NCBI GenBank assembly: GCA_003344405.1
Contig: NOWV01000239.1
Location: 32,802 to 96,801 of the forward strand
Direction: 5' to 3'
Source of the DNA: Trichoplax sp. H2
Taxonomy: Eukaryota; Placozoa; Uniplacotomia; Trichoplacea
Length of the DNA: 64,000 nucleotides
In this document: positions 62,478-64,000 of the stretch, piece by piece
Position numbering within the stretch: the stretch's first letter is position 1
Layout of the letters: the number at the start of each line of letters is the position of its first letter
Made by a program: the position numbers and the translations under genes
Notes under the pieces: model-generated
Seen by the model: only the letters and a program-made list of their open reading frames with translations
The model's database searches: none
Told to the model about the DNA's origin: nothing

Positions 62478-63106
62478 TGTCACAAAACAGCTTTGCAACA
62501 AGATTACGTAATGCACGATCAATAAATCAATTCTTTGAATCACGTATCAAGGAACGATATCCGCACTATCAGAAACGCTTTTACTCTACTAACAGACTAC
62601 ACAAAGACTTAGACGCCTCGTATTTTAAGTTAAACACTAAGTTTATGAATTAACTTTATTACGCGATATATTGCGTTTATATACTCTTCTTTGATAGTTC
62701 ATGAGTCATAGTTAGTACAATTAACTTTGGAATCATTCACTAAATTAGACATTAATTTTAGCTACTGTTCCCTGATACAGACAACGGTATTTACGAGCAT
62801 AGACATCTAATTACTAATACAGAATAGTCAGATTATGATATGTCCTGTCACAGAATATTTCCACGATAATTTACAATCTATCATAAGCAAGTTACAATCA
62901 TAATGATTCGAACTGTAAGTAGATAATTCGCATTCCCTATTATTACTATTAAATTCAGTATATGTATATATGTTACAGTCACATAAAGCCAGTGCTATAT
63001 TAAAACACAGTATATCCAAATTAGAAGTTAGCTAAATAAAGATAGGCTAACAAAATTATCCTGACATAGATATTTCTTCTCTAGCATAGCATACAAGACT
63101 GTCATA
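62478..63106 (-). mobile_element. Solo LTR, family LTR-2 (629 bp)
   Basis: Starts TGTCACAAAACAGCTTTGCA and ends GACTGTCATA. The flanks are an exact duplication TATGA. The open frame on the minus strand near 62828-63019 is part of the LTR, not a gene. Confidence 0.9.
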
Positions 63107-63199
63107 TATGATAATAAAATTGTATCAATATGAATATGTGTAATGAAGGCTAATTTTAAGAATTCTTCTTTAAGTTTTTATGTAACTTTAGTAAGTATT

Positions 63200-63363
63200 T
63201 GTGACCGTGTTATATACGGTATTAGAGTAGAAATATCTATGTCAGGATAATTTTGTTAGCCTATCCTTATTTAGTTAGCTTCTAATTTGAATATGCTGTG
63301 TTTTAATATAGCACTGAATTTTTATGACAGTGATACATATACACATACTGAAATTATTAGTTA
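63200..63363 (+). mobile_element. Inverted partial LTR-2, cut by repeat R-F
   Basis: Begins TGTGACCGTGTTATATACGG, the reverse complement of the end of LTR-2, and runs through AGGATAATTTTGTTAGCC to GAAATTATTAG. It is then replaced by R-F. With the full copy ending at 63106 it forms an inverted repeat of about 160 bp around a 90-bp spacer. Confidence 0.8.
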
Positions 63364-64000
63364 TGTATTGAAATGAAAAGTGTAGAGATCAAGCTACGAA
63401 ACTTTAACAAACTTTGATTCTACTTTCGTTCCACTCCGGTCGACTTAACGCTAATACTTTGACACCAAATAAAATTTGGGGAAATAACCGAACAACAATT
63501 TATTACAAAACAAAATTGGAGAGAAATATAAACCGAACAACATTACAAATACTTAGCTTTAAGTATTATTAAAATAAATGACAGACTTAAAAACTGTCAA
63601 CGACCAAACAACCTTTCAAAAAAAGAAGAACGTTTTAACTTACTACAATTCGACCCCGATGGCCTTTTAAATTCAACAAGTTCTTCAAATAAAATCTTCT
63701 TCTACTCTCTCCCTAAATTTTCTAATTGCACTATCATTTATAGGCTTCGTAAAGCCGTCAGAGGTATTTAAAACTAAACATTTGCTAACCAATCGCTCTT
63801 AAGATCCGTTTTAGAAAACTACTTTGCACCATTTAAGAAAACAAAAATCATTCAAAGTTCAGACACAATTTACCCTACGATTCCCTTACAAAACACTATA
63901 AAACTAACAAGCTAACTATAAAAATACATCAAACTTCATTTCTAACATAATTTCTATCATTAATACACTATAAAAGTCTAAAAATCAACCTTTAAACATC
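63364..64000 (+). repeat. Dispersed repeat R-F, runs off the window
   Basis: Begins TGTATTGAAATGAAAAGTG. It is colinear with 19963-20780 over the full 637 bp seen, with blocks TTCGACCCCGATGGCC and TCATTTATAGGCTTCG. The right end is beyond the window. Confidence 0.75.

Noticed and set aside
62828-63019. 63-codon minus-strand open frame
   Set aside because: Lies inside an LTR-2 copy. Not a gene.

Overview
This is AT-rich animal DNA. The evidence is a spliced leucine-rich-repeat (LRR) gene whose 72-bp exons each end at a GT donor after an AG acceptor, and a same-strand array of class A (rhodopsin-like) G-protein-coupled receptor (GPCR) genes without introns in their coding sequence. There are no bacterial operons, ribosome binding sites, tRNAs or rRNAs. 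Clustered intronless GPCRs, LRR exons of one repeat each and low GC would fit an early-branching metazoan such as a placozoan or a cnidarian. That placement is inference and no marker gene in the window settles it. Two 20-N runs show that this is a draft scaffold.

Region 1 (about 2.0-16.1 kb, minus strand) is one long gene read right to left. It has a signal-peptide exon (16040-16109), an LRR N-terminal cap exon (15551-15668), then twelve 72-bp exons that each encode one 24-residue LRR. All twelve are bounded by phase-2 introns. The twelfth ends at 2065 with a splice donor, so the gene continues left of the window and its class (LRR receptor, possibly an LGR-type GPCR) cannot be read. Its introns hold several solo-LTR-like elements.

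Region 2 (about 18.3-31.0 kb) has no intact gene. It holds LTR-like repeats, a duplicated block around an N gap at 19.47 kb, a 20-bp tandem repeat, a decayed ankyrin-like reading frame at 21.4 kb and a strong core-promoter-like site at 25.8 kb with no clear gene after it.

Region 3 (31.4-59.8 kb, plus strand) is the GPCR array: three intact receptors (31379, 34705, 48331), one pseudogene split by a small palindromic element and a second frameshift (43397-44495), one 5'-truncated fragment next to a repeat (51197-51523), and one receptor with a single-base frameshift (58746-59769). The family keeps N1.50, the TM3-ECL2 cysteine pair, an E-R-C/F motif in place of DRY, W4.50 and P6.50. It lacks D2.50 and W6.48 and has HP or YP where NPxxY is expected, so it looks like a lineage-specific, probably chemosensory or peptide-type, expansion.

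The rest is mostly mobile DNA. At least two families of solo LTRs have terminal TGTCA...TGACA and, in most copies, exact 5-bp target-site duplications. One LTR sits inside another, which gives a relative age. No internal gag-pol sequence was seen, so the elements appear to have been lost by LTR-LTR recombination.
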